NCBI GenBank assembly: GCA_035610365.1
Contig: CM069436.1
Coordinates: 40,307,117 to 40,371,116 of the forward strand
Direction: 5' to 3'
Length of the DNA stretch: 64,000 nucleotides
From: Aquatica leii
Lineage: Eukaryota; Arthropoda; Insecta; Coleoptera; Lampyridae
Of this stretch, positions 1-10,591 are shown in pieces. Each line of letters opens with the position of its first letter. The stretch's first letter is position 1. Below the pieces are notes generated by a model, which was not told where the DNA came from, did not search any database, and worked only from the letters and a program-made list of their open reading frames with translations. The position numbers and the translations under genes are program-made.

Positions 1-2836
1 AAGCATGGTTTCGGTATCTTCCAAAAACGTTCACAAGTCGACAAGGTTTTAAATTTATTCGCGATATTTTGCAAACTAAAAATATTAAGGAATCGACCTA
101 CAAATTCAGTAAGTAATAGTAAGCAATCAAATTTAATAAGTAGTAATAAATAAATTCTTAAATTTAGCAAATAACGGTACATAAGTGTTAGAAATAACAA
201 AAGAAAATGAAACCTAACACCCCAACGTAAATGTGCATCATACCTCAGCAATTCTTCCGGCAATAATCAATTAATTTTTGTTTGCTTTATGTCAAAAAAT
301 AAGCGGATGGCTCTTAATTATTTTCAAAAGCTTGGTTTAGAATTTAAATGAGCATGTGCTGGTTTTGCAATTTTCTTAAAAAGTACCAACGCGTGGATAT
401 TACCGAAAGAAAAGAAGAGAGCAATTTAATACTAGTAATTAAGTTTAAATAAAACAAAATAATGAACCAGAAAAAGTTTTTAAACATAACAATTTTAACT
501 TATGCCCTTGGTGGTGCCTCATTCATAAATTTTTATTTTTTGACAGGGAACAATTGACATTAAAATCACATATTGCATTGAAACATCTTACATTTTAATT
601 TAAAAACTGACAGTAGGATTCTCAAAACAATTAAATTTTTAATTTGTTGTTTAAAGTTAAAATAAATACAAATATTTATTTTATGTATTCATAATTTAAG
701 CAACAAGGAGTGACAGGTTTTCTCAGTGACAAGCCGTTGTGTCTTTTTAAAAATTATTAAAGCGTTACATTTGTTTTTTTTTGAACGGCATTTTGTAGAA
801 TTAGGAAGAAAGAAACTAAAAAGTCAGTTTTTTGTAAACTTTAAATAAAACTCCAACTTTTGTTTCTCTTTATTAGGGTTAGTTGTACAATCATACTTTG
901 AACTACGGTTTAAGTTAGTTTATTTTAAAACCTTTATCATATAAGTTAGCACAAAACCAACAACGAATAATATGACAGTAAAGTGAGATTAAACTAACAT
1001 AACTGTAGTTTACACGATGATTGTACAATTGGTTCTTAATAAATGTTTTTGGGGTTCCAAACGTTCCATTATCACACTTGACTCTAATGCTAATATTATA
1101 ATTTTTGGCTTTATACTATATAGTGTATTATATATTGTAATAACAAAAAAGGTCACACTTAAGGTTAAACCGAGTTTTTATATTAACTCTAAAATGTCAT
1201 GTCTTTAAAAAAAAAATTATAAAATTGATAAATTTTTTTGAGTCTTGGATTATGTCTACTTTTTACTATTAGTATTTCTACGTAAGATTGTTAACAAACA
1301 TAAATTTGTTTATTTCTAACACGTCACTATATAGTGTTAGTTTTATAAATAAAAATTACAACTTAACTTGTTATTTAATGGTAATCATTATTATCTATTA
1401 TAAATAAAAAAATATAAAGATAAAAAATCTTTTGTATAACTTTTAAAATGTTTATGTTGCGATAATTCATTTAATATACTTTAATAATAAGTAGAGAAGT
1501 TTGTTAATTACCTTAAGAAATTTTAACGTAACGTTTTGGACAGCTATAAATTATATTAAAAACGTTAAATTTATTACCGTAGAAAATCTAACATTAGTTA
1601 CCGTTGCAAAAATTAAAACAGACATTTTAAACTTAAAAAAATGCAATTACACATTTTACGTATATTTTAATTAACAACAAACGTTTCTTTGATTTTAAAC
1701 AGACTAATGTACGTAAATACTTTAAATTTTTTTTTAAATTAAATACCTTATTTTAATTCTAAATTTAAAATAAAAATCTTGTAAGGCTTTCAAGATTATT
1801 TTTTATCGAGAAAACTATGTGTTTTGTTAATAACAACTAGAAGTATTTTTATGAAACAAATTTGCATACATTTTTAATTTTGAGCGTTTTTATATTTGAA
1901 ATAACACACTACTTCTATGACCTGGTAATTTAAAAAAAGTTTTTATACTGCAAACAAGAAAAAATGAATAACTGCAAGTCCAAACAAATTTTGTACAACA
2001 AATTTTATATTAAAACCATTAGCATAAAATTTAACTTGTTATTTTAACATTTTTGTAATTAAAATAGGTTAATGAATTGGTAATAAATTATTGATTATTA
2101 AACGTACAACTAATAATATAGTTAAAAAATTTGTACATGACATTACCAATACTTTTTTATTTAAAATAAAAATAGATAATAATAATTATTTAAAATTTAT
2201 AACCGATGTTTAGTATATTTTTCTTCAGCTTTAATACATGTATTAACTATAAATTTTGGAAAACATTACAAAGCTTATTAACTTCCATATTTCGAATAGC
2301 ATCAGTAATTAGATGGTTCAAGTCTTCAATCGTGCACAGTTAATTTTTATATACTGTATATTTTGAACGTTTGTAAAGACAAAAATCTAATAGCATAAAA
2401 TCTAAAAATCGTTGAGTATATAACCATTAGTGTATTACACTTTTATTGTAGACTTTTGAATAAATTCAATTGAAGCGCCGGCATTGTCTTGCTGAAAGTA
2501 ACCGATTGCAGTTCGTTGTCACCTAGCTGCTTAAAAAATTTACTTAAAATATTAAGCTAACGTTTTGTTTCTACTGCATTGTAAAAATATTAGACTGATT
2601 ATATAATTCATTACAAATTCCCATTTATGAATAAACGGATAAACCCTTGACGACGTGATTTAATCACTTAGGTCTTTACGTGGGTTTTATAAACCAAAAA
2701 TAATAAATAATGTTACGTATTTATTTATTAAAAACTACTTTATTTAAAACGACTAAAAATTATGTTTACTTATTCTAAAAATATGTACACTTTTAAATAA
2801 ACCGAACTAATTAAATTTAAATATCTAAGGATAAAA
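1..2836. other. AT-rich DNA, possible first intron
   Basis: No convincing coding sequence is seen on either strand; the few open frames of about 60 codons are what AT-rich DNA gives by chance. If the heat-shock-type promoter at 3.03-3.15 kb drives a real minus-strand gene, this stretch would be its first intron, with the coding exons beyond the left edge. That is inference; no acceptor with a coding exon was found here. Confidence 0.4.
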
Positions 2837-2842
2837 ACTTAC

Positions 2843-3031
2843 AGAAATTTATATCACTTAAGATAAGATAACGTCCTCGGATTTCACACTTGTTTGTTTA
2901 CACTATAGATCACGTTCACTCGATTCGGTGTACACTGTTATTTATTTAAAACTTCGCACGTGCTAATCACTTATTTATCTTCACTTGAATAATCTTCTTA
3001 ATACAGCTGCATTCGCGTTTCGACAATCACT
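2843..3031 (-). other. Putative non-coding first exon of a stress-inducible gene
   Basis: On the minus strand a TCAGTG initiator lies about 29 bases downstream of a TATATATA box. The following ~189 bases are richer in GC than the surroundings and end at a good splice donor (CT|GTAAGT, intron from 2842). The only ATG noticed is followed within a few codons by a stop (ATG CAG CTG TAT TAA), so this looks like 5' untranslated sequence. A non-coding exon followed by a long intron is the known layout of insect hsp83/hsp90 genes, whereas most insect hsp70 genes lack introns. The gene identity is therefore only a guess; the body is outside the window. Confidence 0.4.
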
Positions 3032-3150
3032 GACCTACGATCTGTCTCGTCGCTATATATAGACATACGGAAATCTTTCTCGATCGTTCCCTACTTTTCG
3101 CTATAACTTCTAGAAAAATAGATAACAGCTTCTAGAAGGCTCTTGCATTT
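3028..3150 (-). promoter_or_regulatory. Heat-shock-type promoter (HSEs, TATA box, initiator)
   Basis: Read on the minus strand: two perfect TTCTAGAA units (about 3129-3136 and 3109-3116) are followed by further spaced GAA/TTC pentamer cores down to about 3070. Then come CTATATATAG at 3053-3062 and a TCAGTG initiator at 3028-3033. HSF binds inverted nGAAn pentamers in heat-shock elements, and a TATA box 25-30 bases before TCAGT is the standard insect core promoter. Order and spacing are all correct, which is unlikely by chance in this AT-rich DNA. An LTR or transposon promoter that acquired HSEs is the main alternative. Confidence 0.6.
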
Positions 3151-3179
3151 GCAAGTAATTTCTCGTACGTTTCAATAAT

Positions 3180-4077
3180 AATTTAAATTTAGTGCCATGG
3201 TGTAATAACTGTCATAACAACAACTTTTTTATTTATTAACAAACGTCAATTACAATCGCTGTGAATCGTTTCCGGTTTAGAAATAAACAAAGCAATTGCA
3301 TCTTTATTGATAAATATAAAATTTATTAATATCAATTTATTCGATCAAAAGTTTTATACTTAAACATTTTGATACCTCTTGTTGAATTACTATTGATTAT
3401 CTTTTTTCTTAACATTACAATCTATACAGCAACTTTCAAAGATTGTAATCGCAGTTTCCCCAAAAATAAGCAGATTTTTGGTTGCCTATTAATAATTTTA
3501 ATTTTTAACAAATCAACTTAAATAGAACAATGCCTTGTTCATAAAAAAACTAAAATTTAACATATTATCGTTACTTAAATATTTGTTAAATCATTTACAA
3601 AATTGTACACGATGCAAAAAGGTGATATGATCGACTCGCTGAACAGATGGAAATAAGTTTCTTCTACTAAAAAAAGAGGCGGAATTGTGTCGAGACAGAT
3701 TTATTATCAGAATAAGGAAAGAAAAACCCTACGTCATTGATGTAAGAATTTATTAACGACGATTAAACTATTTTTACTGTAGTTTATGTATATGATTCAG
3801 AGAAAGACAGAAACACGTTTAACTGTGCTTATAAGTAAAGACTTGCGTTACATATAATTGTGTGTAATAGCAAGAAAAGTTAGTATAGACGTAATTTTTG
3901 TATAACACCACACAATAAATTTTATTACCTTAGTAACTTTGTATTATTTATTGGAAACTACCTTACCGGCTTAAATTTATAACCTCTGTAACTTGTTTAC
4001 GAGATTGTTATTCTTTATTTCTGTTGTGTTTTTGTCAGTTCTTTTTAGAACTTTTGTGCGTTTTAATAACTATTAAA
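3180..4077. other. Non-coding stretch before the transposase remnant
   Basis: AT-rich, no convincing ORF. The right part (about 3950-4077) probably includes the left end of the Tc1/mariner-type element, but I could not place its terminal inverted repeat. Confidence 0.3.
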
Positions 4078-4264
4078 ATGTCTGTTAGTGGTAAAACTAC
4101 GTTCTCAGTCTCAACAATTTGTGTTGAGTTTATTGAATTATTTTGAAAGGGAGAAGGTATACAATGGACCTTTAATACTAATGTGCAAGAGGTAAGGCTT
4201 AGGTCTTAAATAATGATTGTAATTAACCATTTATTTCCTATAGCGTGTAGCTAATGCTTTGGGG
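4078..4264 (+). pseudogene. Tc1/mariner-type transposase, 5' part with a 52-bp intron
   Basis: An ATG at 4078 opens a frame with one in-frame stop. A short intron follows: exon ends at 4191 (GAG|GTAAGG), acceptor TTCCTATAG at 4235-4243. After splicing, the frame reads RVANALG and continues across the LTR retrotransposon insertion as ISVSTVKRIK at 8203. Together these form a helix-turn-helix of the kind that starts Tc1/mariner and IS630-type transposases. The insertion point lies inside this helix-turn-helix. Stops and the insertion make it a dead gene. Confidence 0.65.
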
Positions 4265-4449
4265 GTAATGGTAATGTACTGTTGTGTTAGTTTAAGTAAA
4301 CTGTATTTAGATAACTAGTGATTTGTCGGGACAAGAGCCAATTCTGCTCGACCTTCTATGTGATGTAGCAGGCGTAAGATAGTACTTGTATTCTTTATAA
4401 TATTATTATTATAACTATATAAGCTGGAGAGTGTGTTTATTCAATAACA
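4264..4449 (+). repeat. 5' LTR of the Ty3/gypsy element
   Basis: Matches 8034-8196, for example TGTTGTGTTAGTTTAAGTAA at both places and ATATAAGCTGGAGAGTGTG near the end. The two copies differ by a small deletion and several substitutions, so the insertion is not recent. Exact outer bases are uncertain by a few positions. Confidence 0.75.
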
Positions 4450-4542
4450 TGACATGATGTCAGGTGTGAAAAATCATAGGAAGAAGTTATAAATAAGTCA
4501 CGCTAGTTGTGAGAGAAAAAAAAACAAAACAAAATAGACAAT

Positions 4543-5173
4543 TATAGAGTACCATTACCGCCAACATTTGATAACCACGTAGAAACTTGGTTAAGATGAA
4601 AACAGAAATTTGAGATATTTATGAAAGCATCTGGAAAACACAAAAAAATGGATGACGTCAAGATTGCAATACTTCTAAATTTAATTGGCTTGGACATATA
4701 CAATACATTTAAAAAGTCTCAAACAACAACGTTAGGACAATTGTTAAAGGCGTATGATAATTATTTAGTACCGAAACAAAATACTGTTATGGAAACGTTC
4801 AAATTTAACAATTTATTTGATAGTTATGTTACAAACTGGTTATATGAATTTCAGATAAACAAAAGGAACCAAAGTTAGTACGAGAAATAGACATTGACGT
4901 AAAAAAAATTCAAGAGTATTGCAAGTCAATTGAGTTGAGCAAGGAACACATCAAGTTGTTACATCCTGATCAAGACATAAATGTAGTTCCGATTAAAGTA
5001 CAGAAATTTAAGTGTAGATATTGTTCTTACAAACATTATCCGCAACAATGTCCAGTATATAACAAAAAATGCGCAAGATGTCAGGATAAAAACCAATTCG
5101 CAAAAGTTTGCAAAAGTGATCTAGTTAACACAAATAACAAAACGAGAAAAGTTCAGAAATGGGATAAAAATTA
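4543..5173 (+). pseudogene. gag remnant of the Ty3/gypsy element
   Basis: The frame begins around PPTFDNHVETW, is interrupted by one TGA at about 4596, and continues as a typical gag (EIFMKASGKHKKMDDVKIA). After a frameshift near 4876, the C-terminal part holds two adjacent zinc-binding knuckles: a first CxxC...H...C unit (CRYCSYKH, then QQC) and a second starting KCARCQDK and ending in AKVC, at about 5010-5120. This arrangement belongs to the nucleic-acid-binding end of the Gag proteins of Mag-like elements. The shift and stops prevent a full product. Confidence 0.75.
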
Positions 5174-5189
5174 GACGACAAAGAAGTGT

Positions 5190-6952
5190 TATTTATAGGT
5201 GAGTGCAAAAGTGAAAAAAAAGTGGCATGCAAATATTGCTGTTGAGGGATGCAGAATGGAATTTATGTTGGATACGGAAGCAGAGTTCAGCATAATCCCA
5301 GAAAAATTGCTTGGAAGACTAAAAGAAAAGGTAAAAAGGAAAATCCAACCATCTAAACTAACTTTATTATCGTTTGGTAATGTTAAATTTAAGCCAATAG
5401 GAAAAATTAACCTCACGTATGAGTATGCTAATTTAAAAAAGCTGGTACATTTTGTTATCTTAGATCTCGAAACAGAACCATTATTGGGTTTAAGTGATTG
5501 CATAGATTTTGGATTAGTAGCTAGAATCAACAATGTTAATGTAATGCCAAAAACAAAAAATGATGTTTGTAAGAAGTATGAATCGATCTTCTAAGGTTTA
5601 GGTAAAATTCCAGGTACTTGTAGTATAAAGTTAACTAATGACGCTGTAAACACCAAATAGCCTTGCACGATAGATTAAAATCTAGCTTAGTTAAATTATA
5701 AAAGTTAAAGATAATTGAACCAGTGACATATTCTACAAATTGGGTGAATAGCTTAATGATTGTTGAAAAACCACATCCATCATGAAGGTGATGCATTGAT
5801 CGAAAACCTCTGAATAAATTTATTAAACAGAAACATTTCACAATTCCAACTTGTAATGATATTGTTACTAATTTATTGAGAAAATCCGTTTTCACAGTCA
5901 TTGATATGAAAGATGGATTTCACCAAGTGCAACTAGATAATGCAAGTTCAGATCTTTGTACATTTAACACTCCATTTGGGAGATTTAAGTTTAATAGACT
6001 ACCATTTGGAATATCGTCACCGCCTGAGATTTTTCAGAGAAAAAATCATAAAATAATTAGCGATATTCCAGGTGTAAAATGAACATGAACATGATAAGAC
6101 CTTAAAAACAGTTTTTGATAAGGCTATTGAAATTAATATTAAGTATAATATAAAGAAGTTGCAATATAAATTGACAAGTGTTACCTTTATGGGTCAAGTA
6201 ATTTCTGCAGCTGGTATTACACCTAGCAGGGAAAATATTAGGGCTATAGAAGCAATTGATAGTCATACCAATAAATCAGAAGTTTTGAGATTTTTAGGTT
6301 TGACTAAATTTTTCTCGAAATTTATACCTAACTTATCGAGTTTAACCAGTAACTTGCGTGAATTAACAAAAAATAATGTATCTTTTAACTGGAATCATAA
6401 ACATCAAAAGGAATTAACTACATTAAAATCTGTAATCTCGAGTTTGCCATGTTTAAAAATTTTCGACCCAAAAAAGCTAACCATAATTCAGTGTGATGCA
6501 TCGAGGGAAGGGCTAGGTTGTGTGTTATTACAAGATGGTGACCCAATTTTTTTGCATCAAGGAGTTTGTCAAAAACAGAGCAAAGATATGCTCAAATTAA
6601 AAAAGAACTATTAGCCATAGTATTCTCTTGTGAAAAGTTTCACTGCTTTGTATATGGTTATCCAGTGACTGTCAACACTGATCATAAACCTCTGATACCA
6701 ATTTTTTTAAAGAATCTTGATAGTGTGACTGCGCGATTACAACGCATGTTACTGAAATTATTAAAGTATGATCTAAAAGTCAGGTACTTACCTGGAAAAG
6801 AAATGTACGTTGCCGACACATTATCACGAACGTACATACAAATTGAAAACAAAGACGGTCCTGAAATGGGACATGTAGTACATGCATTATATTATAATGT
6901 ACATATTAGGGAAGAAAAGATAACTTTTATTTCAAAAGGGTATCGAATCTGA
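5190..6952 (+). pseudogene. pol remnant: protease, reverse transcriptase, RNase H
   Basis: Protease (about 5220-5590) carries LDTEAEFSIIP where an aspartic protease should have D-T-G-A. Reverse transcriptase follows: VNSLMIVEKP, then FTVIDMKDGFHQVQLD with the first catalytic aspartate, then FGRFKFNRLPFGISS. Directly after IPGVK (about 6079) the frame breaks and resumes at EHDKTLKTVFDKA, so the segment that should contain the YxDD active site is missing. RNase H and connection follow (QCDASREGLGCVLLQD, NTDHKPL, RYLPGKE, VADTLSR; 6159-6840), with a frameshift near 6580. Loss of the YxDD block means no polymerase activity. Confidence 0.85.
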
Positions 6953-7099
6953 TGAAGTCCTGCTCACAGTAAAGAAAAATTGTAATTCAAAATGGCCTAA
7001 CAATGATAAAAATCTAGAAGGCGACTTGAAACTATTTTTTAAGCTAAGGAAAAACATTTATTTATCCAATGAGTTATTGTTTTTAAATGCAAAAGTAAT

Positions 7100-8038
7100 T
7101 GTTTCTTTAATTTTAAGAAATGAAATGAGCCTTACTTCGGAATAGAGAAATGTAAATTAAGAGCCTAGAATGTCGAACGATATTGAGGCACTTGTTTCGA
7201 AATGTTACATTTGTCAAATGAATAAAAAAAATAATCAACGAGAGCCCTTGATTAACCACAAATTAGCTAACAGACCGTGGCAATACTTGTTTACGGACAT
7301 TTGTGAATATAATAATAAAAGCTATATAATATTAGTTGACCAATATTCAAACTGGCTAGAACTCAGTTAAATAAAAAATAAAACCGCGAATGATGTGATC
7401 AATTTTTTAAAAGAAGTGATTTTAAGATTTGGAAATCCTGAGATATTGTTTTGAGATAATGTACCGTACAATAGCAGGCAGTTCAAAGAATTTAGTAAAG
7501 ATGGGAACTTTGAAATTAAATTTTTAAGTCCATATCATCACCAGTCAAATGGACTGGCTAAAAATAACTGTCTGTTTTTAAACAGATATTGAAAAAATCA
7601 AAATGTGATGCTGACATCCCAATGTTTTTAATGGAGTATAGAAGTACACCATTACCTATTGTGAATGTTTCACCGTCTCAATTACTTTTAAATAGAATCG
7701 TTCTAACAAAAATTTCAGTCTCGACCAACAACCTCAACCCGAAAATATTAAATTCAAAAATAATCCTACAGAAGTTACAGGAAAAGAAAAACAAGCAAAT
7801 GTATTGTTTTGATCGAAATTCGAAAGAATTACCAAAATTACAGAGAAAGAATACTTTTTCAAAAACAAGAAAAATGGGTTATGGGAAAGGTAGTACATAT
7901 AATTGACAGCACTTTAACAAGAAATAGGAAATTTATTAGTAAGACTAAGCTAGATTTTTATTTATCCAATAGACCCGTAAGAAATCGGAAACCTCCATCT
8001 TACTTGACTGATTATGTATTAACCAAAAAAAACGTATA
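7100..8038 (+). pseudogene. integrase remnant of the Ty3/gypsy element
   Basis: Zinc-binding end KCYICQMNKKN (about 7201), then the core with FTDICEYNNKSYIILVDQYS (first Asp). Next comes a DNVPYNSRQF block preceded by an in-frame TGA (second Asp, about 7457), then SPYHHQSNGLAKNN, where the catalytic Glu of the usual NGxAE is replaced. A C-terminal basic region ending in RPVRNRKPPSYLTDY (7969-8015) is typical of the end of pol in this clade. At least four frame breaks. Confidence 0.75.
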
Positions 8039-8196
8039 ATGTTAATCTACTGTTGTGTTAGTTTAAGTAAACTTGTATTTAGATAATTAGTGATTTGTCG
8101 GGACAAGACCTACGTGATGTAACAGACGTAAGATAGTTCTTGTATTCTTTATAATATTATTAATATAACTATATAAGCTGGAGAGTGTGTTTGACA
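8034..8196 (+). repeat. 3' LTR of the Ty3/gypsy element
   Basis: Starts near TAATGTTAATCTACTGTTG just after an A-rich tract that could serve as polypurine tract, and ends at TTTGACA before the second TTGGGG. It lacks about 15 bases present in the 5' LTR. Confidence 0.7.
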
Positions 8197-9376
8197 TTGG
8201 GGATTTCTGTTTCTACTGTTAAACGAATCAAGGCAAGAAGTACACTTAATCTGATGCTATCTTACTGATAAAAAAAAACCACAAAATAAAACAAAAACTG
8301 AAAATATACCTGATACTTCAAAAATGATTATAAGAAATGTATTGTAGAACAACGTAAGTCAGTGCTTAAAAAAAATTCGGTTATTCAAACTTTCTCGTAT
8401 TACAGACAGAAATGTTACAATTAAAACTTTATATGCTGAAGTTTGAGACAATCATATTTTGTTGAGTGATAGCAGTTTGAATCGTACATTACACGAAATG
8501 GGCTTTAAGTTTAAGAAGGAATGTAATCGTACAGCTTTAGTTGAAAAAACCAGCGTAGCACAACTTTCTAAAAGGTTACATAAATAATTTAAAATCACCA
8601 TTACCACTAGAAGTTGTTTTCATGGACGAAACTTGGATTTATTCAAAAGGAAATTCTGGAAAATCATGGCAAGATAACGTACAAAGCGTAAGAAAACCTG
8701 AGGGAGATGATGGTAAAAGAATTATCGTCATTGATGCTGGTTCGAAAAAGAGGTTTATATATAATGCTTCATTAGTATTTGTTTCTAAACCGCAAAAGAA
8801 GATTATCACGCTAAAATGAATGCCGAATTATTTAAGAAATGGCTTGTTGAATATTTATTGTATAATTTAAAAAAGCGATCGTTAATTATTATGGACAATG
8901 CTCCATATTATTCTACATTCATTGAACATTTTTTATCATTCTGAAAGAAGAGTGATATTGCTGCTTCGCTTACAAATCATAAGATAAAATATGATTCAAC
9001 ATTATTTAAAGTAGAATATATTGCTTTTACAGAAAACATCTAGAAAAAGAAACGATATGACGTAGACGATCTAGTTCGAAGAAATGGTCATGAGATATTG
9101 AGGTTCCCACCATATCATCGTGAATTGAACGCAACAAAATTAATATGGGTACATGCTAAAGGCTACTATAATAAGCATACAGGAAGAGATAGGTATAAAG
9201 ATCAAAATGTTTTGGAAATGTGGACAGCAGTCATACGGTAGCTAGAAGTCATACAGAAACCGTTATTACAAATTTGTATGAACGTAAAAACGCTTTAGAT
9301 ATTACAGTGAATAAACTGATTATACAAGTTAATTGTGTGTGATTTTGATTCAGATACTGACAGTGAAAATGATTAA
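8197..9376 (+). pseudogene. Tc1/mariner-type (DDE_3) transposase, main part
   Basis: Resumes as ISVSTVKRIK, then, across several frameshifts, LYAEV.DNHILLSDSSLNRTL and EMGFKFKKECNRTALVEKTS. The catalytic domain shows FMDETWIYSKGNSGKSWQD (first Asp, 8622), RIIVIDAGSKK, then after a shift SLIIMDNAPYYS (second Asp, about 8890). Last is PPYHRELNATKLIWVHAKG (about 9106-9162), where related transposases have ELIW: the third acidic residue is now Lys. The tail ends DSDTDSEND and a TAA at 9374-9376. This family is common in arthropods and cnidarians. Inactive by stops, shifts and the Glu-to-Lys change. Confidence 0.8.
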
Positions 9377-9819
9377 TTTTTGTCAAATAAGTTTTGGGAA
9401 AAAATTGTTTGATCGTTATCTTCAACATGCTTGTATTCAAAAATTACATTTTATTCCTTCCAATAAAATATAAATGAAGTTATAATTTTTTCTTTTATTG
9501 TAACAGGTCGAAAAAACTTCGTAAGATATCATCGTCTTAAAGTTTTGCAATGGTGTGTTTTGTATATGATCATAACTCATAACTATAATAATTTTGTTAG
9601 ACAAAATTTTGTTGTTCCAAGGTTCGATATTATCAAACGTTTCTAAAAGTGCTGTGATAGGTAGACTGCGACTGTTTAATATAATGTGATTGCATTGTAT
9701 CAATTTCATTGTTATTATTGCAACACTTGATTTGATTGTTTTTCATATTAAACTATACGCATGATTGTTATGACGTAGCCTCTACGGTAATCAGATTGTT
9801 TTTGTTTATTTGTTAGGTT
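9377..9819. other. Non-coding stretch
   Basis: Right flank of the transposase remnant; presumably includes its right terminal repeat, which I could not pair with the left side. Open frames here on the minus strand have no recognisable features. Confidence 0.3.
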
Positions 9820-10256
9820 AATGATTAGGTATATATAGTCTGTAAAATTTAACATTTTCAGTTTCGGATTAGCGCTTTATTTAACACCGACATATATACA
9901 CTATTGCCGTTTCCTTCTTACATGTAGGATTTCATCAAGTAAAGCGAGCACGTACATTAGTTATCTGAATGAATAATCCCATTCAAAACTTGTTTGTAAA
10001 ATTTTTAAACGTGTTTAAGAAAGCGCATGGTTGCTTTATTTGGTATTTCTTTCTAACCTAATGGTTGTTATGACGAATACTTTCAAACGTGTAGTGTAAT
10101 TCTTAATTCAGATAACTAATGTACGTGCTCGCTTTACTTGATGAAATTCTACATGTAAGAAGGAAACGGCAATAGTGTATATATGTCGGTGTTAAATAAA
10201 GCGCTAATCCGAAACTGAAAATGTTAAATTTTAGAGACTATACCTAAATAATCATG
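9820..10256. mobile_element. Foldback element / MITE with ~145-bp inverted arms
   Basis: Arm 9824-9970 is repeated in inverse orientation at 10106-10255 with near identity over about 140 bases (for example GTACGTGCTCGCTTTACTTG in one arm and its complement in the other). The loop is about 135 bases. No coding capacity. The outer ends read ATGATTAGGTAT and its approximate complement. Superfamily unknown. Confidence 0.85.
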
Positions 10257-10591
10257 TATTGAATATTAACTAAAGTATTTTCTAAAATGTTATCTTTTAC
10301 CAGTCTGCTTCAATTCATGTTCTGTGATAATTTATAGTAATGCTCTTATCATATATTTACTTCATTCATATATAAACTATTTCTACAAAAATCAAGTTTC
10401 TTTGTTTTTAATGATGAATAAAAAATATAAAAAAATAATCAACTTGAAGTTTATCTACAGACAAATTAGAATTTCAAAATAGCAGATACATTTTTTTATT
10501 AAAAATAATTGCAATTATTGTAAAATTTAATACCTATGAACTAAAATAATAAATCCGGTATTACTTTCAATCTGTTGCAAAAAAAATTACT
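10257..10591. other. AT-rich spacer
   Basis: No feature recognised. Confidence 0.3.

Larger units (their letters stand above)
4264..8196 (+). mobile_element. Ty3/gypsy LTR retrotransposon, decayed, with short LTRs
   Basis: Two direct repeats of about 165-185 bp (4264-4449 and 8034-8196) bracket gag and pol remnants in standard order: gag with two zinc knuckles, protease, reverse transcriptase, RNase H, integrase. The word TTGGGG flanks the element on both sides (4259-4264 and 8197-8202) and is the likely target-site duplication. Both LTRs start near TAATG and end in ACA. Style and domain order resemble the Mag-like clade of insect Ty3/gypsy elements. Many frameshifts and stops show it cannot move on its own. 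Confidence 0.85.

Noticed and set aside
5189..5901. Minus-strand frames across the gypsy protease and RT start
   Set aside because: Antisense shadows; the plus strand carries the protease and RT motifs.
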